Assembly (NCBI RefSeq): GCF_016756775.1
Contig: NZ_JAERMU010000007.1
Span: forward strand, 124,001 to 188,000
Source: Dryocola clanedunensis subsp. sulfonylureivorans
GTDB lineage: Bacteria > Pseudomonadota > Gammaproteobacteria > Enterobacterales > Enterobacteriaceae
Direction: 5' to 3'
Length of the DNA stretch: 64,000 bases
Shown: positions 27,661 to 40,474 of the stretch, piece after piece
How the letters are laid out: each line of letters starts with the position of its first letter
How positions within the stretch are numbered: the first letter of the stretch is position 1
Translations under genes and position numbers: made by a program
The notes under the pieces: model-generated
Seen by the model: the letters and a program-made list of their open reading frames with translations, nothing else
The model's database searches: none
Told to the model about the DNA's origin: nothing

Positions 27661-30418
27661 AGCTCAGCATCTTTTGCGCTTCTTTGGAGACATTATCCAT
27701 TTCATCCAGTAATTCCAGCAGCTCCGGCTCCAGATCTTGCGGGGCCACGCCGCTGCGCATTTCATGTTCCAGCGTCAGACAAATTTTCTTGAGCTTAGGA
27801 ACACCGCTGTAGCTGCAACTCCCGTGTAGCTTGTGAATCATATCGACCAGCCCCTCAGGATTTTCGCCCACCAGCTGTTCCTCAACGGTGTTCCGTACCT
27901 CAGGCAGGAAGGCCAGCAGCATTTGCAGCATCTCACGAGCGAGGTCTGGTTTGTTGGCTGCCTGCCGCATCGCAAGCGTCCAGTCCAGGGTCTGGTTAGC
28001 CGTGTTGTTTTGCTGCGTCAGATCCGGCAGCAGCGCAGGCTGGGATATCACGATGCTGCCGGGCTGATAGCGCATCAGCAAATTGAGCAACTTCGATTCC
28101 TCAATGGGTTTAGCGAGATAGTCATTCATTCCGGCACTGAGTAATTTTTCTTTCTGGCCTGCCATAGCATGGGCAGTGACGGCTATCACTGGCGTTTGCT
28201 GGTGATGTGGGATTTGCCGGATCAGCTCGCAGGCGCGGATGCCGTCCATTTCTGGCATCTGAATATCCATCAGTATGATGTCAATCTGCATCTGTTTAGC
28301 CTGGCCAATGGCCTGCAGGCCGCTTTCACACAGCACAACGTTTTGCACCTGATCTTCAAGCAGTGCGCCAATCAATTTCAGATTCGCCAGATTATCGTCC
28401 ACGGCCATGACCGTCATAGGCAGCTTGCCTGAGGCAGCCCCATCGGCCAGCGCCGGTGGCTTACTGAATGCGCGGTCAGCCAGTATTGGCAACAGGCGAG
28501 TGGAGGTTATCGGTTTCAGCAGGCAGGCGGCCACCCCGCGGCTTTTCAGCTCCTCTGCGCTGACCTGGGCATGACACGGCAGAGCCAGGATCAGACAATC
28601 CGTCATGGTTGTCGCCTGCTGCAACTTCGGATCGTCCATCGTCAAAGTATCTTTAAACGTAATGGGTACGCCGATGAGCAGAATATCGTAATGCTCCTCC
28701 GGGAGCGTACTGAATAACGGGCTGTAGACGACGGAGAGCGGCGTGTCGGCGAGAAGGTTCATCGTACTCTGCGCCGCCGCGGTATTTTGCTCGACATAAG
28801 CAATACGCTTTCCTGCCAGGTGGTCGGTGGAATAACCATCGATCGCGGCATTGGGATTTAAATCCAGATTGATATGGAACCAGAAGGTTGACCCTCTGTT
28901 CGGCTGGCTGTGGAAGGAGATATCCCCCCCCATCTCATTGACCAGCTTCTGGGTGATGACCAGTCCCAGACCGGTGCCGCCATGGCGACGAGAGATGCTG
29001 GCATCCGCCTGGCGGAAGGCCTGGAACAGCCGCGACTGCTCACGTTCAGGAATGCCGATGCCGGTATCGTGGATCTGCATTTCAATCTGAACTTTGTTGT
29101 TGCCAAGCGATCGTTTCTCCACCAGCAAATCGATATTGCCGCTTTCGGTAAACTTAATCGCGTTACCGACCAGGTTGGTAATCACCTGTTGCATACGCAG
29201 CGGGTCACCAATCACGTTATCCGGCACGTCGTTTTTGATATTGAGCGTCAGCTCCAGCCCTTTATCGTGGGCTGCATGCGCAAGCAGCGTCACCACCTCA
29301 TCAAGGGTATTACGCAGAGGGAAAGGAATACTTTCGAGAATGAGCTTGCCGGCCTCAAGTTTAGAGAAGTCGAGAACGTCATTGATGATGGTCAGCAGGT
29401 TATTTGCCGAGCGTTCAATCGTGTGCAGATGGTCTCGCTGTGTCGCGTTGAGATCGGTTTTTAGCGTCAGGCGGGTAAAGCCAATCACGCCATTAAGCGG
29501 CGTACGCAGTTCGTGGGACATATTGGCGAGGAACTCAGACTTGATGCGGGCCGCTTCCTGGGCGCGCTTCTTCGCAAGATCCAGCTCAACGTTCTGGATT
29601 TCCATCTGCTCCAGGGTTTCACGCAGATCGGAAGTGGCCTGGTCGATATTGTGCTGCATCTCCTCGTGATAGGCGGTCAGGGACATCGCCATCGAGTTAA
29701 TGCCGTTCTTCAGCATATCCAGCTCGCCGAGCATAAAACCTTCGACGCGGCTATCCAGCTGGCCTCTTCTGATACGGTCAACCGTGTTCACCATGTTGCG
29801 GATGGGGCTTGTCACATCTCGCATCAGACGGTAGGCAAAGAGCATTGCGATGCCGACGCAGAACAGCATCATCATGGTGGAAACAAAAATTTCCCGGTAC
29901 TGCTGCAAGCGCACCGACTTCAAATCCAGTTCCATGGCGACATAACCCAGAGTATTACCGTTCTGCTTGGCGTCGACAGCTTCGGACTCATCGGGCGAGT
30001 AGCTTTCAGAAATGATAGGCGTGCGCAGGATGATGACATCGCCCCCACGGGTCACGCTTAAACTTCTGGGGATTTTCTCCCCGGCGGGCAGTTGCAGAAC
30101 TGACGAGTTAAGTTTGAAATTTGAGGTGACAAACAGCCTGTTGTTCTCATCAAAAACTGAAATCCCGCGGACAATATCCGAGTGGCGCCGATGCAGGACG
30201 CTGATCAGCTCATGAATAGACTCCCGGTTGTGGAAGTTCATACCGTATTCACTCGATACGGCAAGCGGCTCAATGATATTGGTGCCGGCATCTTCAAGCT
30301 GACGCTGTAGGTCGTTGTAACGATGGACAACGAAGAAAGTACTGAGCAGCAAGCCGATCATTAGCGTAGGCGCCAGAATCAGGATCATCATGCGTGCCCG
30401 CAGGCTGTAGTTGGTCAT
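27659..30418 (-). CDS. barA: Hybrid sensor histidine kinase BarA
   Basis: BarA senses short carboxylates and phosphorylates UvrY, which activates csrB and csrC. The 919-residue tripartite kinase has two membrane segments around a periplasmic region (about 9-30 and 170-195), HAMP, the HisKA site [16 protein letters not shown] (His about 302), the ATPase boxes NAIKF, DTGIGI and GTGLGLVI, a receiver domain with the phosphorylated Asp in [12 protein letters not shown] (about 718), and a C-terminal HPt domain with His in [13 protein letters not shown]. The domains are all intact. It is divergent from rlmD. Confidence 0.97.
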   Translation of the reverse strand: MTNYSLRARMMILILAPTLMIGLLLSTFFVVHRYNDLQRQLEDAGTNIIEPLAVSSEYGMNFHNRESIHELISVLHRRHSDIVRGISVFDENNRLFVTSNFKLNSSVLQLPAGEKIPRSLSVTRGGDVIILRTPIISESYSPDESEAVDAKQNGNTLGYVAMELDLKSVRLQQYREIFVSTMMMLFCVGIAMLFAYRLMRDVTSPIRNMVNTVDRIRRGQLDSRVEGFMLGELDMLKNGINSMAMSLTAYHEEMQHNIDQATSDLRETLEQMEIQNVELDLAKKRAQEAARIKSEFLANMSHELRTPLNGVIGFTRLTLKTDLNATQRDHLHTIERSANNLLTIINDVLDFSKLEAGKLILESIPFPLRNTLDEVVTLLAHAAHDKGLELTLNIKNDVPDNVIGDPLRMQQVITNLVGNAIKFTESGNIDLLVEKRSLGNNKVQIEMQIHDTGIGIPEREQSRLFQAFRQADASISRRHGGTGLGLVITQKLVNEMGGDISFHSQPNRGSTFWFHINLDLNPNAAIDGYSTDHLAGKRIAYVEQNTAAAQSTMNLLADTPLSVVYSPLFSTLPEEHYDILLIGVPITFKDTLTMDDPKLQQATTMTDCLILALPCHAQVSAEELKSRGVAACLLKPITSTRLLPILADRAFSKPPALADGAASGKLPMTVMAVDDNLANLKLIGALLEDQVQNVVLCESGLQAIGQAKQMQIDIILMDIQMPEMDGIRACELIRQIPHHQQTPVIAVTAHAMAGQKEKLLSAGMNDYLAKPIEESKLLNLLMRYQPGSIVISQPALLPDLTQQNNTANQTLDWTLAMRQAANKPDLAREMLQMLLAFLPEVRNTVEEQLVGENPEGLVDMIHKLHGSCSYSGVPKLKKICLTLEHEMRSGVAPQDLEPELLELLDEMDNVSKEAQKMLS

Positions 30419-30477
30419 GGGGTTCCGATATGGGACAATTGAGACAACAGTTTAAATTTAAGAGCTCATCTCTATCT

Positions 30478-31791
30478 ATGGCGCAATTCTACTCTGCAAA
30501 GCGACGTGTTACGACTCGTCAGATCATAACTGTGACGGTTAATGACCTCGACCCTTTTGGGCAGGGGGTCGCGCGTCACAACGGAAAAGCGCTGTTTATC
30601 ACCGGTGCGCTGCCGGGTGAGCAGGCAGAAGTCACCCTCACTGACGATAAACGCAATTTTTCTCAGGCGGTGGTCAAGCGTCGTTTAAGTGACAGCCCGG
30701 AGCGCGTTGCGCCACGCTGTCCGCATTTTGGCGTCTGTGGTGGTTGCCAGCAGCAGCATGCCAGCGTTTCACTTCAGCAGCAGGCAAAATCGCGGGCGCT
30801 GGCCCGTATGATGGGAACGCGTGATGCCCCGCGTGAAGTGAATGAGATTATTTCTGGCGAGCCATGGGGCTATCGCCGTCGCGCGCGCCTGAGCCTGAAT
30901 TTCCATCTGAAGTCGCAAACTTTGCAGATGGGATTTCGCAAAGCGAGCGACAAAGAGCTGGTGGATATTCAGCAGTGCCCCGTGCTGGTGCCCCAGCTTG
31001 AGGCATTGATCAAACCTTTGCGTAAATGTCTGTCAGAACTAAAAGCCATGCGTAAATTAGGGCATGTTGAACTGGTGCTGGCAGATAGCGGCCCGCTGAT
31101 GGTTTTGCGTCATCTCATCGGGCTGGAACCCGCCGATCGACAAAAACTGGAACAATTCTCGCATTCTGCTGGGCTTGCGCTATTTTTAGCACCCGACAGT
31201 GAAACGCTTGAGGCGACCGGGAGCGAAGCACCCTGGTATGAATCAGACGGTCTACGATTAAGTTTCAGCCCGCGTGATTTTATCCAGGTGAACGACGGGG
31301 TGAATCAGCAGATGGTCGCCCGGGCTATCGACTGGCTGGACGTACAGCCAACGGATCGGGTGCTGGATCTGTTCTGCGGCATGGGCAATTTTACCCTGCC
31401 GCTGGCAAAACGAGCGGCGAGCGTGGTGGGGGTGGAAGGCGTTGCTGCGCTGGTGGCGAAAGGCGAATATAATGCACAAAATAATTCGCTGAAAAATGTC
31501 ACATTCTTTCATGAAAATCTGGAGGAGGATGTGACACGTCATGTCTGGGCGGCACAAGGATTCGATAAAATCTTACTTGATCCTGCCCGGGCCGGCGCGC
31601 CAGGCGTGATGCAGCATGTCATTAATCTTGCCCCTGAGAAGGTGGTGTATGTGTCATGTAACCCCACCACGCTAGCCCGAGACAGCGAAGCACTGCTGGC
31701 GGCGGGTTATCAGATTCAGCGGCTGGCAATGCTCGACATGTTTCCCCACACGGGGCACCTGGAGTCAATGGCGCTTTTCGAGCGCATTTAA
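30478..31791 (+). CDS. rlmD: 23S rRNA (uracil-5-)-methyltransferase RlmD
   Basis: RlmD (RumA) makes m5U1939 in 23S rRNA with SAM and contains a 4Fe-4S cluster. The 437-residue protein has an N-terminal TRAM domain, the cluster cysteines in [14 protein letters not shown], the SAM-binding [14 protein letters not shown], and the catalytic cysteine in [13 protein letters not shown] with the preceding LDPARAG. The start [10 protein letters not shown] at 30478 matches E. coli; an earlier in-frame start adds 28 unrelated residues. It lies just upstream of relA, as in E. coli. Confidence 0.96.
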   Translation: MAQFYSAKRRVTTRQIITVTVNDLDPFGQGVARHNGKALFITGALPGEQAEVTLTDDKRNFSQAVVKRRLSDSPERVAPRCPHFGVCGGCQQQHASVSLQQQAKSRALARMMGTRDAPREVNEIISGEPWGYRRRARLSLNFHLKSQTLQMGFRKASDKELVDIQQCPVLVPQLEALIKPLRKCLSELKAMRKLGHVELVLADSGPLMVLRHLIGLEPADRQKLEQFSHSAGLALFLAPDSETLEATGSEAPWYESDGLRLSFSPRDFIQVNDGVNQQMVARAIDWLDVQPTDRVLDLFCGMGNFTLPLAKRAASVVGVEGVAALVAKGEYNAQNNSLKNVTFFHENLEEDVTRHVWAAQGFDKILLDPARAGAPGVMQHVINLAPEKVVYVSCNPTTLARDSEALLAAGYQIQRLAMLDMFPHTGHLESMALFERI

Positions 31792-31842
31792 ACGGTTGAT
31801 CGGGCCTGGGGGCCTGAGGCATGTAACCGACAGGAGAGGACA

Positions 31843-34074
31843 ATGGTTGCGGTAAGAAGTGCACATCTCAACAAAGCTGGCGAATTTGCGCCCGATAAAT
31901 GGATTGCGAGTCTCGGGATCACTAACCAGCAGTCATGTGAGCGCTTAGCCGAAACCTGGCGTTATTGCGAACAACAGACAAAGGGCCATCCCGACGCGGA
32001 GCTGCTGCTGTGGCGCGGCGTCGAGATGGTAGAAATCCTCTCCATGCTCAGTATGGATAACGACACGCTGCGAGCGTCGCTGCTGTTCCCGCTTGCGGAT
32101 GCCAACGTCGTTACCGAAGACGTGATGAGGGAGAGCATTGATAACCAGGTTGTGACGCTAATCCACGGCGTGCGCGACATGGCTGCTATTCGTCAGCTGA
32201 AAGCCGCCCATACCGATTCTGTCTCTGCTGAACAGGTCGACAACGTTCGCCGCATGCTGTTGGCTATGGTGGATGACTTCCGCTGCGTCGTTATTAAACT
32301 TGCCGAACGTATCGCCCACCTGCGTGAAGTGAAAGATGCACCGGAAGATGAACGCGTGCTGGCGGCGAAAGAATGTACCAATATTTATGCCCCGCTTGCC
32401 AACCGCCTCGGCATCGGCCAGCTGAAATGGGAGCTGGAGGATTACTGCTTCCGCTACCTCCATCCGGCGGAATACAAGCGCATCGCTAAGCTGCTGCACG
32501 AGCGTCGTATCGACCGTGAGCACTACATTGATGATTTTGTCGGGTCGCTGCGTAAATCGATGAAAGAAGAGGGCGTGAAAGCCGAAGTGTATGGCCGCCC
32601 GAAACACATCTACAGCATCTGGCGCAAAATGCAGAAGAAGGCGCTGGCCTTCGATGAGCTGTTCGACGTGCGTGCGGTTCGCATCGTGGCAGAGCGTCTG
32701 CAAGACTGTTACGCCGCGCTGGGTATCGTGCACACGCATTTCCGTCATCTGCCGGACGAGTTCGACGACTACGTGGCCAACCCGAAACCAAACGGCTACC
32801 AGTCCATCCATACGGTGGTGCTGGGGCCGAACGGCAAAACCATCGAAATCCAGATCCGCACCAAACAGATGCATGAAGAGTCGGAGCTGGGCGTCGCTGC
32901 CCACTGGAAATACAAAGAGGGCAACGCACGCAGCGGCAGCACCGGGCACGAGGACCGTATCGCCTGGCTGCGTAAGCTGATTGCGTGGCAGGAAGAGATG
33001 GCAGACTCCGGCGAAATGCTCGACGAAGTGCGCAGTCAGGTCTTCGACGACCGGGTATACGTATTTACGCCAAAAGGGGATGTGGTCGACCTGCCAGCCG
33101 GTTCTACGCCGCTCGACTTTGCCTACCACATCCACAGCGACGTGGGGCACCGCTGCATCGGCGCGAAAATTGGCGGGCGCATCGTACCGTTCACCTATCA
33201 GCTGCAGATGGGCGATCAGGTTGACATTATCACCCAGAAGCAGCCGAACCCAAGCCGCGACTGGCTGAACCCGAACCTGGGCTACGTCACCACCAGCCGT
33301 GGGCGCGCCAAGATCCACAACTGGTTCCGCAAGCAGGATCGCGACAAGAACATTCTGGCCGGACGGCAGATCCTCGACGATGAGATCGAGCGGCTGGGCA
33401 TCAGCCTGAAAGAGGCGGAAAAACACCTGCTGCCGCGCTACAACTTCAACGAAATTGAAGAGCTGCTGGCGGCGATTGGCGGCGGCGATATTCGTCTTAA
33501 TCAGATGAGTAACTTCCTGCAGGCGCAGTTTAACAAGCCGACCGCTGCCGAACAGGACGAGCAGGCGCTTCGCCAGCTGGAGAAAAAATCGTCCAGCCAG
33601 CATCACTCCCGCAGTAAGGACAATGGGCGTGTGGTGGTGGAAGGCGTAGGCAATCTGATGCATCACATTGCGCGCTGCTGCCAGCCAATCCCCGGCGACG
33701 AAATTATCGGCTTCATCACCCAGGGGCGCGGTATCTCCATCCACCGTGCGGACTGCGATCAGCTCACCGATCTGCAATCCCACGCGCCGGAACGCATCGT
33801 GGATGCCGTCTGGGGCGAAAGCTACTCCAGCGGCTATTCACTGGTGGTACGGGTGACGGCGAATGACCGCAGCGGCCTGCTGCGAGATATCACCACTATT
33901 CTGGCAAACGAGAAGGTGAACGTGCTGGGCGTGGCGAGCCGCAGCGACACCAGACAGCAGCTGGCGACCATCGACATGAACATTGAAATCTATAACCTGC
34001 AGGTGCTGGGGCGCGTGCTCGGCAAGCTGAACCAGGTGCCGGATATCATCGATGCGAAGCGGCTGCACGGCTGA
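31843..34074 (+). CDS. relA: (p)ppGpp synthetase RelA (GTP pyrophosphokinase)
   Basis: RelA makes (p)ppGpp when an uncharged tRNA occupies the ribosomal A site. The 743-residue protein has an inactive HD-like domain, the synthetase domain (YGRPKHIYSIWRKMQKK, then NPKPNGYQSIHT), a TGS domain (VYVFTPKGDVVDLPAGSTPLDFAYHIHS), the zinc-finger/CC region with HHIARCCQPIPGDEI and a C-terminal ACT domain. The charged ExDD-type synthetase feature of RelA rather than SpoT fits its hydrolase-dead HD domain. CAGGAGAGG precedes the ATG. mazEF, which follows relA in K-12, is absent. Confidence 0.97.
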   Translation: MVAVRSAHLNKAGEFAPDKWIASLGITNQQSCERLAETWRYCEQQTKGHPDAELLLWRGVEMVEILSMLSMDNDTLRASLLFPLADANVVTEDVMRESIDNQVVTLIHGVRDMAAIRQLKAAHTDSVSAEQVDNVRRMLLAMVDDFRCVVIKLAERIAHLREVKDAPEDERVLAAKECTNIYAPLANRLGIGQLKWELEDYCFRYLHPAEYKRIAKLLHERRIDREHYIDDFVGSLRKSMKEEGVKAEVYGRPKHIYSIWRKMQKKALAFDELFDVRAVRIVAERLQDCYAALGIVHTHFRHLPDEFDDYVANPKPNGYQSIHTVVLGPNGKTIEIQIRTKQMHEESELGVAAHWKYKEGNARSGSTGHEDRIAWLRKLIAWQEEMADSGEMLDEVRSQVFDDRVYVFTPKGDVVDLPAGSTPLDFAYHIHSDVGHRCIGAKIGGRIVPFTYQLQMGDQVDIITQKQPNPSRDWLNPNLGYVTTSRGRAKIHNWFRKQDRDKNILAGRQILDDEIERLGISLKEAEKHLLPRYNFNEIEELLAAIGGGDIRLNQMSNFLQAQFNKPTAAEQDEQALRQLEKKSSSQHHSRSKDNGRVVVEGVGNLMHHIARCCQPIPGDEIIGFITQGRGISIHRADCDQLTDLQSHAPERIVDAVWGESYSSGYSLVVRVTANDRSGLLRDITTILANEKVNVLGVASRSDTRQQLATIDMNIEIYNLQVLGRVLGKLNQVPDIIDAKRLHG

Positions 34075-34092
34075 CCCGGCACTCCTGGCCTG

Positions 34093-34169
34093 GTAGGGTG
34101 GATAAGCGAAGCGTCATCCACCAAATCGTTCGATACACGGCAGATGGCGCTTTGCTTATCTGCCCTACG
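34093..34169. repeat. Inverted REP pair between relA and mazG
   Basis: GTAGGGTGGATAAGCG..GCGTCATCCACC (34093-34122) is followed by an inverted unit, CAGATGGCGC..GCTTATCTGCCCTAC (34141-34169), giving a BIME-like pair. It occupies the place of mazEF in E. coli K-12. Confidence 0.8.
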
Positions 34170-34187
34170 TTTTCTTAAGGATCGACT

Positions 34188-34979
34188 TTGACTGAAATTA
34201 ACCGCCTCCTTGGCATCATGAAGCGCCTGCGCGACCCGGAAAACGGCTGTCCATGGGACCGCGAGCAGACCTTCGCGACCATCGCGCCTTACACTCTGGA
34301 AGAAACTTATGAAGTGCTGGACGCCATCAACCGTGAAGATTTTGACGATCTGCGCGGCGAGCTGGGCGATCTGCTTTTCCAGGTGGTGTTCTACGCGCAG
34401 ATGGCGCAGGAAGAAGGGCGGTTTAACTTCGATGATATCTGCTCATCCATTAGCGACAAGCTGGAGCGCCGCCATCCGCATATCTTTGCCGACGGTGAAG
34501 CGGGTACCAGTACCGAAGTGCTGGCGAAGTGGGAACAAATCAAAACCGCCGAGCGTGCGGAGAAAGCCCAGCACTCCGCGCTGGATGATATCCCCGAAGC
34601 ATTTCCTGCCCTGATGCGCGCGCATAAAATTCAGAAGCGCTGCTCATCCGTGGGCTTCGACTGGACCTCTCTTGGCCCGGTGCTGGAAAAAGTGCATGAA
34701 GAGATCGACGAGGTGATGCACGAAGCTCAGCAGGTCGTTGTGGATGAAGCGAAACTCGAAGAAGAAGTTGGGGACTTGCTGTTCGCCACGGTCAATCTGG
34801 CTCGTCATTTAGGCACCAAAGCCGAAGTCGCTTTACAAAAAGCTAACAGAAAGTTCGAGCGTCGTTTCCGGGAAGTGGAGCGGATTATCGCCGCGCAGGG
34901 CCTGCAGATGACCGATGCGACCCTCGATCAAATGGAAAATGCCTGGCAGCAGGTTAAACGCCAGGAAACTGAAATCTAA
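34188..34979 (+). CDS. mazG: Nucleoside triphosphate pyrophosphohydrolase MazG
   Basis: MazG hydrolyses (d)NTPs to monophosphate and pyrophosphate and lowers (p)ppGpp effects in the cell. The 263-residue protein has two MazG folds, with metal-binding EExxE..D patterns in LEETYEVLDAI..DDLRGELGDLLFQ and EEIDEVMHEA..LEEEVGDLLFA. The start codon is TTG, set by TAAGGA at a good distance and by exact agreement with the family length. It follows relA without mazE and mazF. Confidence 0.95.
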   Translation: MTEINRLLGIMKRLRDPENGCPWDREQTFATIAPYTLEETYEVLDAINREDFDDLRGELGDLLFQVVFYAQMAQEEGRFNFDDICSSISDKLERRHPHIFADGEAGTSTEVLAKWEQIKTAERAEKAQHSALDDIPEAFPALMRAHKIQKRCSSVGFDWTSLGPVLEKVHEEIDEVMHEAQQVVVDEAKLEEEVGDLLFATVNLARHLGTKAEVALQKANRKFERRFREVERIIAAQGLQMTDATLDQMENAWQQVKRQETEI

Positions 34980-34983
34980 CGCG

Positions 34984-35047
34984 TTTTTGCGATCAAGCGC
35001 TATTTCCTGGCACTCCCATTTAACAAGCGCTTGATTTGCGTCAAAAA
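34984..35047. other. Long hairpin between mazG and pyrG
   Basis: ATCAAGCGCT (34992-35001) pairs with AGCGCTTGAT (35026-35035), and TTTTTG (34984-34989) with CAAAAA (35042-35047), giving a two-part stem with a 24-base loop, 4 bases after the mazG stop. It may be a terminator or a structured leader; no T-run is in the ideal position. Confidence 0.5.
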
Positions 35048-35122
35048 CATTTATACCAGACCCGCTATTTTCTCAACCCTGACAAAGCGCGAGGTCAGGT
35101 TGGCGGGTTAAAGAATGAAAGT

Positions 35123-35151
35123 TTGTGGCACCCTGAGTGTTCGGGTATACT
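35123..35151 (+). promoter_or_regulatory. Probable pyrG promoter
   Basis: TTGTGG (35123-35128) and TATACT (35146-35151) are spaced by 17 bases, about 55 bases upstream of the pyrG start. This fits separate expression of pyrG rather than readthrough from mazG. Confidence 0.6.
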
Positions 35152-35190
35152 GCTTTCCCGTCCTGGTTATTCCATCGTCTTTAAACCTAA

Positions 35191-36843
<1,653 letters not shown>

Positions 36844-36858
36844 GCAGAGTTAGAACGG

Positions 36859-36885
36859 CAACGCGCGACATTTCGCGCGTTGTTT
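36859..36885 (+). terminator. Terminator/hairpin between pyrG and eno
   Basis: CAACGCGCG-ACATTT-CGCGCGTTG followed by TTTGT forms a strong 9-base-pair stem. pyrG and eno are partly co-transcribed in E. coli, so this may attenuate rather than fully stop. Confidence 0.7.
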
Positions 36886-36904
36886 GTCTGGAGTTTTAGT
36901 TTAA

Positions 36905-38224
<1,320 letters not shown>

Positions 38225-38251
38225 TCTCTTACTGTCGCTTTAAGTTCTGAG

Positions 38252-38277
38252 AAAACCCGCTTCGGCGGGTTTTTTTT
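38252..38277 (+). terminator. eno terminator
   Basis: AAAACCCGC-TTCG-GCGGGTTTTTTTT is a tetraloop hairpin with an eight-T tract, 28 bases after the eno stop. Confidence 0.93.
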
Positions 38278-38391
38278 CGCCTGAAATTTGCCGGCATGGA
38301 CTTATGGTGCGGAATTCCTGCAGGCAGGTTGCGCTCCGGCGAATGCTGAGCCAGTCTGGTTAAATCATTTACCCCAGGTCAGGAGACCGCC

Positions 38392-39408
38392 ATGAAAGCA
38401 GCTGTTGTTACGAAAGATCATTCCGTTGATATCGTTGATAAACCAGTGCGTGAACTTAAGCACGGTGAAGCTTTGCTGACGATGGAATGCTGCGGTGTGT
38501 GCCACACCGATTTGCACGTCAAGAATGGTGATTTTGGTGATGTGACGGGCACCACGCTCGGACATGAAGGAATAGGTATTGTTAAATCAGTCGGGCCAGG
38601 CGTCACCTCTTTAAAGGTGGGGGACCGGGCAAGCGTCGCGTGGTTCTTCCGCGGCTGCGGCCACTGCGAGTACTGCAACAGCGGCAATGAAACGCTGTGT
38701 CGCAGCGTGACTAACGCAGGTTACACCGCAGACGGCGGCATGGCAGAAGAGTGTATTGTCGTGGCGGACTACGCGGTGAAAGTGCCGGACGGCCTGGAGT
38801 CTGCCGCTGCCAGCAGTATTACCTGCGCGGGTGTGACCACTTACAAAGCAGTGAAGGTTTCTAACATCAAGCCTGGGCAGTGGATTGCGATTTACGGCCT
38901 GGGCGGCCTCGGCAACCTTGCGCTGCAATACGCGAAGAACGTGTTTAACGCCAAAGTCATCGCGGTGGATGTGAACGACGCGCAGCTCGATTTTGCCAAA
39001 GAGAGCGGCGCCGATATGGTGATTAACTCCCGCAATGAAGATGCCGGAAAGGTCATCCAGGAGAAAACCGGGGGCGCGCATGCGGCGGTAGTGACGGCTG
39101 TTGCGAAAGCTGCGTTCAATTCTGCCGTGGATGCGGTGCGTGCTGGCGGACGTGTCGTGGCCGTTGGCCTGCCGTCAGAGTCTATGAGCCTCAATATCCC
39201 GCGTCTGGTACTGGATGGCATAGAGGTTGTCGGTTCGCTGGTTGGCACCCGTCAGGATCTGGCTGAGGCGTTCCAGTTTGCTGCGGAAGGCAAAGTCACG
39301 CCGAAGGTTGCGCTGCGCCCGCTGAAGGACATCAACGCCATTTTCGAGGAAATGGAGAGCGGCAAAATCAAAGGCCGCATGGTGATTGATTTCAGAACGC
39401 ACAAGTAA
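38392..39408 (+). CDS. adhP: Zinc-dependent alcohol dehydrogenase AdhP
   Basis: A medium-chain NAD-dependent alcohol dehydrogenase converting ethanol and other primary alcohols to aldehydes. The 338-residue protein has the catalytic zinc ligands in ECCGVCHTD and GHEGIG, the four structural-zinc cysteines in [16 protein letters not shown], and the nucleotide motif [10 protein letters not shown]. It is very similar to E. coli AdhP, which is located elsewhere in K-12. CAGGAGA precedes the ATG; a strong terminator follows. Confidence 0.94.
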   Translation: MKAAVVTKDHSVDIVDKPVRELKHGEALLTMECCGVCHTDLHVKNGDFGDVTGTTLGHEGIGIVKSVGPGVTSLKVGDRASVAWFFRGCGHCEYCNSGNETLCRSVTNAGYTADGGMAEECIVVADYAVKVPDGLESAAASSITCAGVTTYKAVKVSNIKPGQWIAIYGLGGLGNLALQYAKNVFNAKVIAVDVNDAQLDFAKESGADMVINSRNEDAGKVIQEKTGGAHAAVVTAVAKAAFNSAVDAVRAGGRVVAVGLPSESMSLNIPRLVLDGIEVVGSLVGTRQDLAEAFQFAAEGKVTPKVALRPLKDINAIFEEMESGKIKGRMVIDFRTHK

Positions 39409-39417
39409 CCAGCGACA

Positions 39418-39442
39418 GGCCGGGATTCCCCGGCCTTTTTTC
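39418..39442 (+). terminator. adhP terminator
   Basis: GGCCGGG-ATT-CCCCGGCC followed by six Ts, starting 10 bases after the adhP stop. Confidence 0.85.
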
Positions 39443-39456
39443 TATCTCCGGCAGGT

Positions 39457-40293
39457 CTACAGCAGCAGCGGCAGCGTGGCGCTGGCAGTTTGCTGGCTCG
39501 CCATCGCATAGCGCCCGTCGTGGGTTATCAGCTCCCCAACCAGCACCTCCACCAGCAGCATCGCCCCAACCTTGGCGTTCAGTGAACCTGCACTTAGCGG
39601 GCCTTCCGGCTTCGCGGCAACCAGTAAAAGATCCGCCAGATCCGCAAGCGGGCTGCGCATCGTGTTGCTCAGCAGCAAAACCCGCGACCCTCTTTTTTTA
39701 GCAAGCTTAACCACGTGCAGCAGATCTTTGGTCGATCCTGAACTGGAGATCGCCACCACCAGATCGCGCTCCCCTAGAGTGGCGGCGTTCATGGCGGCGC
39801 GGTGCATATCACTGAAAAGCTGGGCAGATTTACCCAGGCGCAGCAGCTTGTAGTGCAGATAGTCGCCCATGATGGCGCTCGCGGCCACGCCGTAAATCTG
39901 CACGGATGCGGCTTCATGCAGGGCTGTTCCCGCCTGGGTCAGCACTTCACGGTTAATCAACTTGCCCGTATCGCGCAGCGCCTGCACAGACTCTTCCACC
40001 AGCTCATCAATGCTGTCTTCGCTGGCAACGGCGGGGGGCTGGCTCTGCTGAATATCCATCGCCAGCGCCATTTTGAATTCGCTGTAGCCTTTGCAGCCTG
40101 AATGACGGCACAGGCGGGTGACGCTCGCTTCGCTGGTTTCGCTCTCGCGAGCCAGTTCGGTAATGGTCAGATACAGCACCTTCTGAGGCTCGGCCAGAAT
40201 GAACTCACCCAATTTTTGCAGCGTTGGGCTGTAGCCCGGCAGGCTCTGGCGCAGGTGCAGCAGAATATTTTCATTGTCGGTCATCGAACTCAT
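39457..40293 (-). CDS. RpiR/MurR-family transcriptional regulator
   Basis: A 278-residue regulator with an N-terminal RpiR helix-turn-helix (LTITELARESETSEASVTRLCRHSGCKGYSEFK, about 41-73) and a C-terminal SIS sugar-phosphate-binding domain (YGVAASAIMGDYLHYKLLRLG, then VVAISSSGSTKDLL). Such proteins sense amino-sugar or sugar phosphates. It is divergent from a PTS permease gene and nanE, so it most likely controls them through the paired sites at 40401-40448. The start could also be the ATG 9 bases downstream (40284), which has the better-placed GGTGAG. Confidence 0.88.
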   Translation of the reverse strand: MSSMTDNENILLHLRQSLPGYSPTLQKLGEFILAEPQKVLYLTITELARESETSEASVTRLCRHSGCKGYSEFKMALAMDIQQSQPPAVASEDSIDELVEESVQALRDTGKLINREVLTQAGTALHEAASVQIYGVAASAIMGDYLHYKLLRLGKSAQLFSDMHRAAMNAATLGERDLVVAISSSGSTKDLLHVVKLAKKRGSRVLLLSNTMRSPLADLADLLLVAAKPEGPLSAGSLNAKVGAMLLVEVLVGELITHDGRYAMASQQTASATLPLLL

Positions 40294-40400
40294 CTCACCA
40301 TCTCTTCAAAAGCATGCCATTTCAAACCGGCTACAGTGTGGCGGAAAGCCCCCTGGTTTTGCCAGCACATTCGATTAAGTGTGACGCGGATCGTAATGAT

Positions 40401-40448
40401 GGTGGAAATTTTCAATCATAAGGATGTATTGTGATAAAAATTTTCACC
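40401..40448. promoter_or_regulatory. Inverted operator-like pair upstream of the PTS gene
   Basis: GGTGGAAATTTTCAATC (40401-40417) and, on the other strand, GGTGAAAATTTTTATCA (40448-40432) are inverted copies of GGTGRAAATTTTYA. They lie between the divergent RpiR gene and the PTS gene, 27-74 bases before the PTS start codon. Probable binding site of the RpiR protein. Confidence 0.5.
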
Positions 40449-40474
40449 ATAAACTTAGGCCAGGGGGAAAATTT

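Noticed and set aside
32158-33783. A 541-codon open frame on the minus strand, opposite relA.
   Set aside because: It is the complement of the conserved relA reading frame, has no ribosome site and no family resemblance. GC-biased third positions make such long shadows common.
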